64,000 bases of DNA from an uncultured Bacteroidota bacterium. Its GTDB lineage: Bacteria; Bacteroidota; Bacteroidia; Flavobacteriales; Flavobacteriaceae. A model generated the notes under the pieces. It had not been told where the DNA came from and made no database searches. It saw only the letters and a program-made list of their open reading frames with translations. The position numbers were made by a program, and so were the translations under genes. Location: contig CAILWV010000013.1 of NCBI GenBank assembly GCA_903838055.1, positions 1 to 64,000 on the forward strand, written 5' to 3'. Positions 28,541 through 40,106 of this stretch are shown here, in pieces (position 1 is the stretch's first letter; each line of letters opens with the position of its first letter).

Positions 28541-29389
28541 CTAAAACAATTTTTCTTTCATTTTTTTTAAACGATAATTTCTGATGAATTTCGCTTGTTC
28601 TTTAGTTACTAATAATTCTTTTTTATTTGATTTAGCAAGCCAAAATCCTTTTATATAATCCAAAAATAAAAGTGGCTTTTTCTTCATCATTGATAATTTT
28701 GCAGAAGCAATAGCGGTTATCCAAAAGCCATATCCTAAACAATAAAAAGCTTCTCCTTGTTTGTAACGTGCTGTTTTGTTGTAATTTGCACCTGTTGGTT
28801 TTAGATGTTTTACCTTTAAAGAAGAGTCGGTAATAACTCTCCAATTGTAAAATTTGCATAGTAATTCATCCACGGTATCCCAACCCATTGCAGGTTTAAG
28901 TCCGCCAATTTGTTGGAAAGTTTCTTTTCGATAGGCTTTAAAAGCACCCCGAATATGGTCTTTGTCAGTTAGGTTTTCTAGAATGAACTCTCCATTTTTT
29001 TCAATATAAGCGAATCCTCCAGCCATTCCTATACTTTGGTCTGATTGAAAATGAGATACTATAGTTTCAAAATAATTAGCTGGAAAAATTAAATCAGCAT
29101 CAGCTTTCACTATGATGTCATAATTAGTATCTAAAGTTTCTAATCCTTTTTGAAAGGCTTGAATTACCTTACTTCCTGGCAAATGTATTGCATCCGAAGT
29201 TTTATTAACTAATGAAATAAATGGATATTTTTCAGCAAATTCTAATACAATTGTAGCAGTATTATCTGTAGAATTGTCGTTTACTACTACAATTTTATTA
29301 GGCAATACGGTTTGTTCAACTAAAGATTGCAGAGTTAGAGCAATAAATTCTTCTTCATTATGTGAAGGAATGACAATGTAAAATTTCAT
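28541..29389 (-). CDS. glycosyltransferase family 2
   Basis: IPSHNEEEFIALTLQSLVEQTVLPNKIVVVNDNSTDNT. Confidence 0.88.
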   Translation of the reverse strand: MKFYIVIPSHNEEEFIALTLQSLVEQTVLPNKIVVVNDNSTDNTATIVLEFAEKYPFISLVNKTSDAIHLPGSKVIQAFQKGLETLDTNYDIIVKADADLIFPANYFETIVSHFQSDQSIGMAGGFAYIEKNGEFILENLTDKDHIRGAFKAYRKETFQQIGGLKPAMGWDTVDELLCKFYNWRVITDSSLKVKHLKPTGANYNKTARYKQGEAFYCLGYGFWITAIASAKLSMMKKKPLLFLDYIKGFWLAKSNKKELLVTKEQAKFIRNYRLKKMKEKLF

Positions 29390-29914
29390 TTATTTTACTT
29401 TTTCAGCATAAACAATATAATACCGTGGCGTGAAATAACGCAGTAACGGACGGAAACCAATTTTTTTAACTGGGTGTGTAAATTTCTCTCTCGAAGTTAT
29501 TTTCCAACCTGTTTTTTCTAATAACCAATCTAATTGCCAATCTTCAAATTCATGGTAATGTCTGTCCCACATATCTGTTTTACTTCGGTATGCGGGTGAA
29601 AACCATAGTCGTAATGGAATGGAAATTAGTAATTTATCGCATTTTACATTTTGTAAAATAGTATACGGATTTAATAAATGTTCAAATATTTCAAAAGCCG
29701 TAAAAACAGAATAAGTTTCTGTTTGTAATGCAGTTTGATTAGTGTCTAAATCTTCTCCGGTAGTATTTTTTACGGTATAACCGTTTTCCTCCATAATTTT
29801 GGAAAACGGATTAGGAACTCCTAAATCAAAAATCGTTTCGCTAGTTGAAACGTGCTTTTGTAAAAATTCTAAAGTATGTTTGAATCTTTTATTTGGATAT
29901 GTTTTTTCGTACAT
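29390..29914 (-). CDS. SAM-dependent methyltransferase-like protein
   Basis: IFDLGVPNPFSKIME..., TAFEIFEHLLNPYTIL. Confidence 0.7.
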   Translation of the reverse strand: MYEKTYPNKRFKHTLEFLQKHVSTSETIFDLGVPNPFSKIMEENGYTVKNTTGEDLDTNQTALQTETYSVFTAFEIFEHLLNPYTILQNVKCDKLLISIPLRLWFSPAYRSKTDMWDRHYHEFEDWQLDWLLEKTGWKITSREKFTHPVKKIGFRPLLRYFTPRYYIVYAEKVK

Positions 29915-30024
29915 TATTGAAATCGTTTGTTTAATGTTTCAAGGTATAAAACAGTCTGTAAAATTAGTGATTTAACCTGAAACTTTAGTCTATTAACTTT
30001 CACAAAAATTACTTTTTTCGTGCT

Positions 30025-31083
30025 TTACATTTTGTAAACGATAGCATTAATGTTCATTCCAGATCCAACAGAAGCAAATAAAATGATATCACCTTTAGTA
30101 ATAGATTGGTCTTTTATCTTGCCTTTAACTAGGGAATCGTAAAGCGTTGGAACGGTTGCAACACTAGAGTTTCCTAATTCATGAATACTCATTGGCATTA
30201 TTCCTTCTGGCATTTTTTGGTCGTAGAGTTTATAAAAACGTTGTACAATTGCTTCGTCCATTTTTTCATTTGCCTGGTGAATAAGTATCTTTTTTAATTG
30301 GCTAATGTCTACACCACTTTTGTCTAGGCATTCTTTCATTGCTTTTGGAACGTTTGATAAAGCAAATTCATATATTTTTCTGCCATGCATTTTTAAGTAT
30401 CTAATATCTGGATTGTGATCCTTATTGAATGATTTTCCAAAGAACAAAAAATAGGCTTCGTCATAGGTGAATGTAGCGGTTTCATGTGCTAATATTCCGC
30501 CTTCTTCTTCACTAGCCTCAATAATTGTTGCGCCAGCTCCATCAGAATAAATCATTGAATCTCTATCATGAGGATCTACAACTCTTGATAAGGTTTCTGC
30601 ACCAATAATTAAACATTTTTTAGCCATTCCGGCTTTGATATATGCTTGTGCTTGTATTACACCTTCTACCCATCCTGGACAACCAAAGAGCATGTCATAG
30701 GCAACACACTTTGGGTTTTTAATTCGTAAATTATGTTTTACTCGACTTGCTAAACTTGGTAGCAAATCGGTTTGAATAGTTCCTTTTTTTACATCACCAA
30801 AATTATGAGCAAAGATTATATAATCTAAAGTTTCTGGATCTATTTTTGAGTCTTCAATAGCTTTTTTTGCTGCTATGAAACCAATATCTGATGTTGTTAA
30901 TTCATCAGTAACATATTTACGCTCTTGTATCCCTGTAATGCCATAGAATTTTTCTGTAATTACCTCATTCGGAAGCGCAAAATTTGAACCATCTTCGTTT
31001 AAAAAAATATGATTTGAAAAGTCTTTATTTGTTACTCTCACAGTAGGAATATAACTTCCTGACCCCGTTATTTTTATGTTCAT
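30025..31083 (-). CDS. 3-oxoacyl-ACP synthase III family protein
   Basis: Cys (FGCPGW), His (IHQANEKM) and Asn (LGNSSVATVPTL) catalytic motifs. Confidence 0.85.
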   Translation of the reverse strand: MNIKITGSGSYIPTVRVTNKDFSNHIFLNEDGSNFALPNEVITEKFYGITGIQERKYVTDELTTSDIGFIAAKKAIEDSKIDPETLDYIIFAHNFGDVKKGTIQTDLLPSLASRVKHNLRIKNPKCVAYDMLFGCPGWVEGVIQAQAYIKAGMAKKCLIIGAETLSRVVDPHDRDSMIYSDGAGATIIEASEEEGGILAHETATFTYDEAYFLFFGKSFNKDHNPDIRYLKMHGRKIYEFALSNVPKAMKECLDKSGVDISQLKKILIHQANEKMDEAIVQRFYKLYDQKMPEGIMPMSIHELGNSSVATVPTLYDSLVKGKIKDQSITKGDIILFASVGSGMNINAIVYKM

Positions 31084-31198
31084 TTTAAAAGAATTACTAA
31101 ACGAATATATTTAAAAAAAATTAAAAATTATCTATAAAAATTAAAAAATCTTGCTTAATTATGATATCTTTAATAAAAAGATTAATAAATTATTAATA

Positions 31199-31585
31199 CT
31201 ATAATTTTTCTTCATCTGCTTTTGCAATTTTAATTTGCATAATGGTTGATAAATTATGTGCCTGGTTTTTCATACGTTCACAATTAATACCAATAAAATT
31301 TTCATTTATAGCAGATTCAAAGTGGAATAACCATATATCAAAAAGTTCTTTAGATAAATAGGATTTTGTATTTAAATCGAGATGAATTTGTGTAAGATTA
31401 TTGAAATATCCCCCGGTGCCCAATATAGATTGAGACCAAAATGAAACTAAAATAGGTAAGTGTTCTTCTAGTTTTACTTTTACCACATCGGTAAAAATGT
31501 AACGGATTGAAGTATCCGATAATAGTTTTTTGTAGAAATTATCTACGACTTTATATAAATCTTCTTGGGAATTAATATCGTTCAT
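31199..31585 (-). CDS. group III truncated hemoglobin-like protein
   Basis: LYKVVDNFYKKLLSD..I..IF...HLPILVSFWSQSILGTGGYFNNLTQIHLDL. Confidence 0.8.
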   Translation of the reverse strand: MNDINSQEDLYKVVDNFYKKLLSDTSIRYIFTDVVKVKLEEHLPILVSFWSQSILGTGGYFNNLTQIHLDLNTKSYLSKELFDIWLFHFESAINENFIGINCERMKNQAHNLSTIMQIKIAKADEEKL

Positions 31586-31716
31586 ATTGCTAAAAAATCA
31601 GTTTACAAATTTAATTTATTAGAAGTTTAATAACTTGATTATTATCATTTTTTAAGAAAAAGAAAAGGTTTCAAATTATTATTTGAAACCTTTCTAACTA
31701 TACATTTATTTCTAAA

Positions 31717-34560
31717 TTACATGTATGCCTCAATTGGAGCACAACTGCAAACTAAGTTTCTATCGCCATAAGCATCATCTACACGACGAACACTTGGCCA
31801 GAATTTATTGTCGGCAATATATTTCAAAGGAAATGCGGCTTGCTCACGAGTGTAAGGAAAATTCCAAGTATCTGCTGTAAGCATTGCCAAAGTGTGAGGT
31901 GCATTATGTAAAACAGTATTGTGGTCGTCTGCAGTTGCATTTTCAATTTCTTTACGAATTGAAATTAATGCATCACAAAAACGATCTAACTCAGCAACAT
32001 CTTCACTTTCTGTTGGTTCAATCATCAAAGTTCCAGCAACTGGAAAAGAAACCGTTGGTGCATGAAAACCATAATCCATTAATCTTTTAGCGATATCGGT
32101 AACTTCAATTCCTTGTTGTTTGAAAGCACGGCAATCTAAAATCATTTCGTGAGCCGCTCTTCCCATTTCGCCTGAGTATAAAACAGGATAACTAGATTCC
32201 AAACGAGCCTTCATGTAATTGGCATTCAATATTGCATATTGTGTAGCTTTTTTCAAACCTTCAGCACCAAGCATTGTTATATATCCATAAGAAATTAAAC
32301 AAACTAATGCCGATCCATAAGGAGCAGATGAAATTGCAGAAATTGCTTTTTCTCCTCCAACTTTTATAAATGGATTGGTAGGTAAAAAAGGAACTAATTT
32401 TTCGTTTACACAAATTGGTCCCACACCAGGTCCTCCACCACCGTGCGGAATAGCAAATGTTTTATGTAAGTTTAAATGGCAAACGTCAGCACCAATAGTT
32501 GCAGGATTTGTTAATCCAACTTGGGCATTCATGTTAGCGCCATCCATATAAACTAAACCTCCATTTTCATGGATAAGATCTGTGATTTCAATTATGGTAC
32601 TTTCAAAAACTCCATGAGTGGAAGGATAAGTTACCATTAAACAAGATAGATTGTCTTTGTGCTCAATTGCCCTAGCTCTTAAATCTTCAACATCAATATT
32701 TCCTTCTGGAGTAGTTTTAGTAACAATAATTGTCATTCCAGCCATTGCAGCAGAAGCAGGATTTGTTCCGTGTGCCGATGATGGAATCAAACATATATTT
32801 CTGTGGTTGTCTCCTCTTGATAAATGGTATGCACGAATAGTCATTAAACCTGCGTATTCTCCTTGAGCTCCAGAGTTTGGTTGTAAAGTAGTTCCTGCAA
32901 AACCAGTAACCACATTAAGTTGGTGTTCTAATTTTTTTAGCATTATTTGGTAACCTTCGGCTTGTTCAATAGGGGCAAATGGGTGAATACTGTTCCAATT
33001 TGCCATAGATAAAGGTAACATTTCAGCAGCAGCATTTAATTTCATTGTACAAGATCCTAACGAAATCATAGAATGATTTAACGATAAATCTTTGCGTTCT
33101 AATCTTTTTATATAACGCATTAATTGCGATTCCGAATGGTGGTTGTTGAAAACATCATGCATTAAAAAACTAGAAGTTCGTGCTAATGAAGAAGGAAAAT
33201 TAGTAGAATTAGTTAATTCGCTAATTGTAAAAATATCTTTATTTAATGCTTCCGCAAAAATTGAAATAATTTGATTTAGGTCTTTTATGGAAGTAGTTTC
33301 ATTTACAGAAATAGAAATAGTTTCGTTATCTACATAAAAGAAATTTACTTCATGTTTTTCTGCAATTACTTTCACTTTAGAAGCATCTGCTTTTAATAAA
33401 AGAGTATCAAAAAACGAAGTGTTTGTTTGATAAACACCTAATTTATTTAGGGCATCCGCTAATGTTACTGCAGAAGCATGAACTTTATTAGCAATATATT
33501 TTAATCCTTTTGGGCCATGATATACTGCATACATTCCAGCCATAACAGCAAGTAAAACTTGGGCAGTACAAATATTAGAAGTTGCTTTTTCACGTTTTAT
33601 ATGTTGCTCACGGGTACCTAAAGCCATTCGTAAAGCACGATTTCCATTCACGTCAATCGTTACTCCAATAATTCTTCCTGGCATTGAACGCTTGTATTCT
33701 TCTTTGGTTGCAAAATAAGCAGCATGGGGACCGCCATAACCCATCGGAATTCCGAAGCGTTGGGTAGTTCCAACAACAACATCAGCACCAAATTCACCAG
33801 GAGGAGTTAGCGTTACTAAAGATAAAATATCAGCAGCAACTGCAACTTTTATTTCAGCAACATGTGCTTTTGAAACAAAACCTGCATAATCATTTATTTG
33901 ACCATGTTTTCCCGGATATTGCAATAATGCTCCGAAGAAGTCTGTTGAAAAATCGAAAGTTTCATGATTTCCTATAACTAATTCAATTCCTTTTGGAGTA
34001 GAACGCGTTTGTAAAATAGAAATAGTTTGTGGCAAAACTTCTTCAGACACGAAGAATTTTACTACATTATTTTTCTTTTGATCTCTTGTACGAACATCAT
34101 ATAATAATGCCATTGCTTCAGCGGCAGAAGTACCCTCGTCTAATAAGGATGCATTGGCAATTTCCATTCCCGTTAATTCGATGATGGTCGTTTGATAGTT
34201 CAGTATAGCCTCTAAACGACCTTGAGCAATTTCTGCTTGGTATGGTGTGTAAGCGGTATACCACCCTGGATTTTCAAAAATATTTCTTTGAATAACTGCA
34301 GGAATAATTGTTGGATGGTATCCTAAACCAATATATGACTTGAAAACTTTATTCTTTTTTCCTAGTTCCTGAATGTGTGATAAATAGTCATATTCTGTCA
34401 TTGGAGTTTCCAAATCTAAATCCTTTTTCAACCGAATAGATTCTGGAACTGTTTCAGATATTAATTGTTCTAATGTTTCAACTCCAATGGTTTTAAACAT
34501 ATTTTGAAGGTCATTTTCACGTGGACCTAAATGGCGTAAAGCAAATGCGTCTGTTTTCAT
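31717..34560 (-). CDS. gcvP: glycine dehydrogenase (decarboxylating), P-protein
   Basis: [43 protein letters not shown]; start moved to ATG 34560. Confidence 0.95.
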   Translation of the reverse strand: MKTDAFALRHLGPRENDLQNMFKTIGVETLEQLISETVPESIRLKKDLDLETPMTEYDYLSHIQELGKKNKVFKSYIGLGYHPTIIPAVIQRNIFENPGWYTAYTPYQAEIAQGRLEAILNYQTTIIELTGMEIANASLLDEGTSAAEAMALLYDVRTRDQKKNNVVKFFVSEEVLPQTISILQTRSTPKGIELVIGNHETFDFSTDFFGALLQYPGKHGQINDYAGFVSKAHVAEIKVAVAADILSLVTLTPPGEFGADVVVGTTQRFGIPMGYGGPHAAYFATKEEYKRSMPGRIIGVTIDVNGNRALRMALGTREQHIKREKATSNICTAQVLLAVMAGMYAVYHGPKGLKYIANKVHASAVTLADALNKLGVYQTNTSFFDTLLLKADASKVKVIAEKHEVNFFYVDNETISISVNETTSIKDLNQIISIFAEALNKDIFTISELTNSTNFPSSLARTSSFLMHDVFNNHHSESQLMRYIKRLERKDLSLNHSMISLGSCTMKLNAAAEMLPLSMANWNSIHPFAPIEQAEGYQIMLKKLEHQLNVVTGFAGTTLQPNSGAQGEYAGLMTIRAYHLSRGDNHRNICLIPSSAHGTNPASAAMAGMTIIVTKTTPEGNIDVEDLRARAIEHKDNLSCLMVTYPSTHGVFESTIIEITDLIHENGGLVYMDGANMNAQVGLTNPATIGADVCHLNLHKTFAIPHGGGGPGVGPICVNEKLVPFLPTNPFIKVGGEKAISAISSAPYGSALVCLISYGYITMLGAEGLKKATQYAILNANYMKARLESSYPVLYSGEMGRAAHEMILDCRAFKQQGIEVTDIAKRLMDYGFHAPTVSFPVAGTLMIEPTESEDVAELDRFCDALISIRKEIENATADDHNTVLHNAPHTLAMLTADTWNFPYTREQAAFPLKYIADNKFWPSVRRVDDAYGDRNLVCSCAPIEAYM

Positions 34561-34732
34561 TAAATAGAAATAAAGGTAAGTTTTGTTGTGTGTTGCCTTA
34601 TGATTTAAGGTGAAATTTAAAGCAAACAAAAGTAATTATTAAACTTCTAATTTTATATTAAACAAGTCGTAATATTTTGAGAATTTTTCAACCAAAATAA
34701 GGTCTTATTAACAGATTGCCTATTTTTGTGCA

Positions 34733-35506
34733 ATGAAATTTCTTCAGCGCCTTCTTAATTTCTATATACAATCGTCCATTCATGTTGGATTTGCTGTTTT
34801 TTGTTTAGTTTATATTACTACTTTTTCAAATAACTTAAATATGGATATTAATTATCCAAGTTGTGTCTTTTTTGGAACTATTCTTGGGTATAATTTTTTA
34901 AAATATTTTTATGTTTTTTGGAATGGTAACTTTGCTTCCAAAAAATATTATTTTATTTTCATAATAAGTATTTTATCATTTGTTGGTTTTTTGTTTTTCT
35001 TATTATTGCTTAAAAGAAGTATTCAAATTAATTTGTTTTTTTCAGGAATAGCGGTAGTAGTTTATCCTTTTTTGCGAAAATTTGGTTGGTTGAAATTATT
35101 TTTTGTAAGTGCTGTGGTAACCTATATTTCCGTATTTATTCCTTATGACAATGTAATAGGAACTAGATTTGAATTTGAAATTAACTGCCTTCAAAGATTT
35201 TTAATTCTATCTAGTTTATTGATGCCTTTTGAAATAATGGATAGCATTCAAGATCCAGTTTCGCTGCAAACGTTACCTCAAAAATTTGGAATTAATAAAT
35301 CTAAATTGTTCGGAATGTTATTGGTAATTCCTTTTATTATTTTAGAATTTTTAAAATTCAATAGCTCTCTAGTTTCTTTATTTATTGGATTAGTAACTGT
35401 TATATTAATTCATTTTTCTTCAGTTCATCGCAATAAATATTATGCCAATTTTTGGGTTGAAAGTGTACCTATATTTTGGATGGTTGCTCTTTTATTTAGC
35501 AAATAA
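34733..35506 (+). CDS. polytopic membrane protein, remotely UbiA-like
   Basis: Multiple TM segments; MDSIQDPVSLQTLPQKFGINKSK resembles the second UbiA Asp-rich motif. Confidence 0.5.
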   Translation: MKFLQRLLNFYIQSSIHVGFAVFCLVYITTFSNNLNMDINYPSCVFFGTILGYNFLKYFYVFWNGNFASKKYYFIFIISILSFVGFLFFLLLLKRSIQINLFFSGIAVVVYPFLRKFGWLKLFFVSAVVTYISVFIPYDNVIGTRFEFEINCLQRFLILSSLLMPFEIMDSIQDPVSLQTLPQKFGINKSKLFGMLLVIPFIILEFLKFNSSLVSLFIGLVTVILIHFSSVHRNKYYANFWVESVPIFWMVALLFSK

Positions 35507-35569
35507 AAAAACCGAAGATTAACTTCGGTTTCTAACTAATAATTTATAAAGTCTTACTTATATATTTTA

Positions 35570-37624
35570 CTACACCAATCCTGCTCGTTTCAACAACGCA
35601 TCAGCATTTGGTTCGTGTCCTCTAAAACGTTTGTAAAGTTCCATTGGTAATTCGGTGCCACCTTTAGAAAGAACATTTTCTTTGAATTTTGTAGCCACTT
35701 CTTTATTGAAAATTCCTTTTTCTTGAAAATAAGCAAAAGCATCAGCATCTAATACTTCGGCCCATTTATAACTATAATATCCTGAGGAATATCCGCCTTG
35801 AAAAATATGTGAGAAAGAAACGCTCATACAGTTTTCGGTAACATCTGGATATAAAGTAGTTCCTTCCATTGCTTGTTTTTCAAATGATTTTACATCGCTA
35901 ATTTCATATGGATTGTTGCTGTGGAAAGCCATATCTAGAATTCCGAAACTCAATTGGCGTAGGGTAGCCATTCCTTCTAAGAAACTTGCACTTTCTTTTA
36001 TTTTTTCTACATATTTCTGCGGAATAATTTCTCCAGTTTCATAATGATTAGCAAATAATGCTAATGCTTCAGGTTCGTAACACCAGTTTTCCATAATTTG
36101 ACTTGGTAATTCAACAAAATCCCAATAAACAGAAGTGCCTGATAAACTTGGATAGGTTGTGTTAGCTAGCATTCCGTGTAAAGCGTGACCAAATTCATGG
36201 AACAAAGTGGTTACTTCGTTAAAAGTTAATAACGAAGGTTTAGTTTGCTTTGTTTGTTCACTATCGCTTGATTCAATTGGTGGAGTAAAATTACAAACGA
36301 TGGAAATATGCGGTCTATCGTTAGTGCCGTTTTTTATCGATTGTGATTTATAAGAAGTCATCCACGCGCCATTTCTTTTTCCTTTTCTTGGAAAAAAGTC
36401 AGAGTAGAAAATTGCAACTAGATTTTTTTCAGCATCATAAACTTCAAAAGTTTGAACATCTTTATGGTATTTATCAATGTCAAAAACTTCATTAAAGGTT
36501 ATTCCGTATAATTTTTCGGCAACAAGGAATGCACCGTTTAATACATTTTCTAATTTAAAATAGGGTTTTAATAATTCATCGTCCAAATTGAATAATTTTT
36601 GTTTCAATTTTTCAGAATAATAAGCGCCATCCCATTTTTCTAATTGCTCAACTCCATCTAACTCTTTTGCAAATGCAGTTAATTGCGCCATTTCTCTTTC
36701 TGCAGCTGGTTTTGCCTTTTCAAGTAAATCTTTTAAAAACGATTTTACTTTATTTGGGTTTTGTGCCATTCTTTCTTCTAAAACAAAATCCGAATGGGTA
36801 GCATAACCTAATAAATTAGCGCGATCAAAACGCAATTTAGCAATCTTTAAAGTGATTTCTTTGTTGTCGAATTCGTTTCCTTGAAATGCTTTTTTACCTG
36901 CGGCAATTGCCATTTCTTTTCTCAATTCTCTGTTGTCGATATAGGTTACAAATGGTAAATAACTTGGAAAATCCAAAGTGAAAACCCAGCCTTCAAGTTC
37001 TTTAGATTTCGCCATTGATTTTGCCATTTCTTTAGCATCTTCTGGCAAACCTTTTAAATCATTTTCATTAGTAATATGCAATTGATACTTGTTGGTTTCT
37101 GCCAAAACATTTTCACCATAAGTCAATTTTAATTTAGCTAATTCAGTATCAATTTCACGTAATTTTTCTTTTTTATCCTCAGAAAGTAAAGCGCCATTTC
37201 GAGCAAAACTCTTATATTTTTTGTCTAATAAAGTTGTTTGTTCTGGAGTCAAAGTCAGATTTTCTTTTTGATCGTATACCGCTTTTACTCTTTTAAATAA
37301 ATCTTCATTTAGCGAAATATCATTGCTGAAAGCGGTCAAAAGTGGAGAAACTTCTTGAGCTATTTTTTGCATTTGCTCACAAGTTTCTGCGGAATTTAAA
37401 TTAAAGAAAATGGAAGATAATCGATCCAATTGTTCACCAGAAAAGTCTAAAGCAACGATTGTGTTTTCAAATGTAGGTGTATCTTGATTATTAATTATTG
37501 CATCAATTTCGGCTCTTGCTTTTGAAATATTTTCAATAAATGCAGGCTGATAATCGTCTAATTTTATTTGTGAAAATGGTGCAGTATTGTGTTTTGTATT
37601 GAATTTATGGGTAAGTGTTTTCAT
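35570..37624 (-). CDS. M3 family metallopeptidase (oligopeptidase A / Dcp-like)
   Basis: LFHEFGHALHGML HExxH motif; 684 aa. Confidence 0.92.
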   Translation of the reverse strand: MKTLTHKFNTKHNTAPFSQIKLDDYQPAFIENISKARAEIDAIINNQDTPTFENTIVALDFSGEQLDRLSSIFFNLNSAETCEQMQKIAQEVSPLLTAFSNDISLNEDLFKRVKAVYDQKENLTLTPEQTTLLDKKYKSFARNGALLSEDKKEKLREIDTELAKLKLTYGENVLAETNKYQLHITNENDLKGLPEDAKEMAKSMAKSKELEGWVFTLDFPSYLPFVTYIDNRELRKEMAIAAGKKAFQGNEFDNKEITLKIAKLRFDRANLLGYATHSDFVLEERMAQNPNKVKSFLKDLLEKAKPAAEREMAQLTAFAKELDGVEQLEKWDGAYYSEKLKQKLFNLDDELLKPYFKLENVLNGAFLVAEKLYGITFNEVFDIDKYHKDVQTFEVYDAEKNLVAIFYSDFFPRKGKRNGAWMTSYKSQSIKNGTNDRPHISIVCNFTPPIESSDSEQTKQTKPSLLTFNEVTTLFHEFGHALHGMLANTTYPSLSGTSVYWDFVELPSQIMENWCYEPEALALFANHYETGEIIPQKYVEKIKESASFLEGMATLRQLSFGILDMAFHSNNPYEISDVKSFEKQAMEGTTLYPDVTENCMSVSFSHIFQGGYSSGYYSYKWAEVLDADAFAYFQEKGIFNKEVATKFKENVLSKGGTELPMELYKRFRGHEPNADALLKRAGLV

Positions 37625-37703
37625 TGCTCACAAAGGCGCAAAGGCGCAAAGTTTTAGGATTAAGAATAATTCTTTGTATTAGGATTAATGTTTGCCGGTA
37701 TCT

Positions 37704-37790
37704 TAGCCCCGATAGAAGTGGAAATCCTTTTCTTTTTTTTCTTTAAAAAAAGAAAAGATTGCAACGGATAGCGGGATTAGCTCCTGAAAA
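37704..37790 (+). repeat. dispersed structured repeat family B, copy 2
   Basis: TAGCCCCGATAGAAGTGGAAATCCTTTTCTTTTTTTTCTTTAAAAAAAGAAAAGATTGCAACGGATAGCGGGATTAGCTCCTGAAA. Confidence 0.85.
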
Positions 37791-37793
37791 AAA

Positions 37794-38276
37794 TTATTTT
37801 TTCAATTCAGAAGCAGCCTTATTCACCGCTTCTTTTAGGCTTTCTTTATAGAAAATAATTTTGTCAAGCACACATTTATCCGAGGTTCCGATAATTTGAG
37901 CGGCAAGAATTCCGGCATTTTTTGCTCCGTTTAATGCAACAGTTGCAACAGGAACTCCGCCCGGCATTTGCAAAATAGACAAAACCGAATCCCATCCATC
38001 AATAGAATTACTCGATTTTATAGGGACTCCAATTACAGGTAATGGTGACATAGATGCTACCATTCCAGGTAAATGCGCTGCACCTCCTGCACCAGCAATA
38101 ATTACTGAAATTCCACGAGTATGTGCATTTTTACTAAAATCAAATAATTTTTCAGGTGTTCTATGGGCCGAAACAATATCTACTTCAGTTTCAATATCAA
38201 ATCCTTTTAGGATATCAATTGCTTCTTGCATTACTGGCATATCGGATATGCTTCCCATTATTATAGCTACTTTCAT
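37794..38276 (-). CDS. purE: N5-carboxyaminoimidazole ribonucleotide mutase
   Basis: IIMGSISDMPVMQEA, SAHRTPEKL, AGAGGAAHLPGMVA. Confidence 0.95.
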   Translation of the reverse strand: MKVAIIMGSISDMPVMQEAIDILKGFDIETEVDIVSAHRTPEKLFDFSKNAHTRGISVIIAGAGGAAHLPGMVASMSPLPVIGVPIKSSNSIDGWDSVLSILQMPGGVPVATVALNGAKNAGILAAQIIGTSDKCVLDKIIFYKESLKEAVNKAASELKK

Positions 38277-38283
38277 ATTTCTA

Positions 38284-39438
38284 TTATAATTTTATACTAA
38301 TCACTCTAATACTATTCTTAACTACCTCCGCAATTTTTCTAGCTTCCGTCATATTCTCATTTACAATCGTAACGTGTCCCATTTTTCGGAAAGGGCGTGT
38401 TTCTCGTTTGCCATAAATATGTGGAGTTACCCCGTCAATTGCCATTATTTTATCTATGTTTTGATAAGTAACGGGTCCTGAAAATCCTTCTTCACCGACC
38501 AAATTTACCATAATTCCTGCAACTTTACTAGCGGTACTTCCTAAAGGTAAGTTTAAAATGGCTCGTAAATGGTTTTCAAATTGCGACGTGTAACTGGCTT
38601 CAATGGTGTGATGTCCCGAATTGTGTGGTCTTGGCGCCACTTCATTAACTAAAATTTCGTCATTTTCGGTTTGAAACATTTCTACAGCCAAAAGACCAAC
38701 ATGATTAAAAGCTTCGGAAACTTTTAGCGCAATTTCTTGTGCCTTTTGCGTAATTTTTTGGTCAATTCTTGCAGGGCAAAGTACATATTCTACTTGATTT
38801 GCTTCAGGATGGAATTCCATTTCAACCACCGGATAAGTTTTTACTTCTCCAGATGCCGAACGAGCTACTATTACAGCTAATTCATTTTTAAACGGCACCA
38901 TTTCTTCTGCAATGCATTCTACATTAGGTAAATTATCCAGATCGGAATAAGAGCGAACCACTTTAACTCCGTTACCATCATAACCAAATTGAGTACATTT
39001 CCAAACAAAAGGAAATAGTAATGTTTCTATTTCTGATTTTAGATTTTCAAGATTCTCAAATCGTTTGTGCTTAGAAGTTGGAATATTATTTTCAACATAA
39101 AAATCTTTTTGAACTCCTTTATTCTGAATTAATCGTAAAGTCTTAGGCGAAGGAAATACTGGCAAGCCTTCCGATTCCAATTTGTCTAATGCATCTAAAT
39201 TTACATTTTCAATTTCTATTGTTAAGAGATTTACTTTTTTACCAAAGTGATAAACAGCATCAAAATCCATTAAATCACCAATGAAAAATTGAGTTGCTCC
39301 AAACTGACTTGGCGCTTCTTTACTTGAATCTAAAATATAAGTTTGGATATCAAATTTTCGAGTTTCGGCTAAGAGCATTTTGCCTAATTGTCCGCCGCCG
39401 AGAATTCCTAGTTTAAAATCAGAAGAAAAGTAATTCAT
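38284..39438 (-). CDS. purK: N5-carboxyaminoimidazole ribonucleotide synthase
   Basis: LGILGGGQLGKMLL; ATP-grasp; NEVAPRPHNSGHHTIEA. Confidence 0.95.
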   Translation of the reverse strand: MNYFSSDFKLGILGGGQLGKMLLAETRKFDIQTYILDSSKEAPSQFGATQFFIGDLMDFDAVYHFGKKVNLLTIEIENVNLDALDKLESEGLPVFPSPKTLRLIQNKGVQKDFYVENNIPTSKHKRFENLENLKSEIETLLFPFVWKCTQFGYDGNGVKVVRSYSDLDNLPNVECIAEEMVPFKNELAVIVARSASGEVKTYPVVEMEFHPEANQVEYVLCPARIDQKITQKAQEIALKVSEAFNHVGLLAVEMFQTENDEILVNEVAPRPHNSGHHTIEASYTSQFENHLRAILNLPLGSTASKVAGIMVNLVGEEGFSGPVTYQNIDKIMAIDGVTPHIYGKRETRPFRKMGHVTIVNENMTEARKIAEVVKNSIRVISIKL

Positions 39439-39474
39439 TTTTGTTGTGTTTGCGCAAAGATAAACATTTGAAAA

Positions 39475-40008
39475 TTATTTTAATCGCTTCAAAATATCTT
39501 TCACGGCAAAACAATATCCAGGGGATTGATTTTGTAAATCTCTTGAAAGAAGCATTTTTAATTCTTCATTTATCCAAGAATGTTTTTTTCCTAGTTCAAA
39601 TAATGCTCGCATTGAGTAGGCAGCAGTTGCTGCTAATTTAACATCAATTAGAAAATCTAAACAGGTTTCAATAATTTTTTCTTCTTGGTATTTCGTTAAT
39701 TTGACTTTTTTGTTCTTGCATAAAAATAAACATATTTTAGAGACCGGTCTTATTGCAGAATTATTTTTGAAGTTTGGGAGTGCTTCACAAAATTCATCAA
39801 TAAATGGTAGGAACAATTCCATACGTTCTTCACAAATTAATTCTAATATCCAACAAGCTTTATGATGATTTTTATCTTCAGTCGTACAAGCTATTCCTAC
39901 TAATTGACTCAAATAGTTTGGGTAGGTAAAAATGAATTGTTTGTTTTCATCTCTACTTTTTCTGTGAGCTGTACTATTTGCTATCTGATTATAATATTTT
40001 GCATTCAT
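39475..40008 (-). CDS. hypothetical protein (HEAT-like helical)
   Basis: 177-aa intact ORF, predicted helical repeats. Confidence 0.6.
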   Translation of the reverse strand: MNAKYYNQIANSTAHRKSRDENKQFIFTYPNYLSQLVGIACTTEDKNHHKACWILELICEERMELFLPFIDEFCEALPNFKNNSAIRPVSKICLFLCKNKKVKLTKYQEEKIIETCLDFLIDVKLAATAAYSMRALFELGKKHSWINEELKMLLSRDLQNQSPGYCFAVKDILKRLK

Positions 40009-40106
40009 TTTGTAAATATATTAATTTAGCAAAAAAGTTTCTATACTTACTATGTAATACTTATTTCTTCACTAAATTTGCATCGTTAATTTTAAATTAA
40101 TTTACT

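Noticed and set aside
37630-37652. CACAAAGGCGCAAAGGCGCAAAG short tandem
   Set aside because: Only about two units of a short motif; reads as minor intergenic debris, not enough for a separate call.
39441-39641. 66-aa plus-strand ORF overlapping the 39475-40008 gene
   Set aside because: Antisense to an intact longer ORF, no supporting features.
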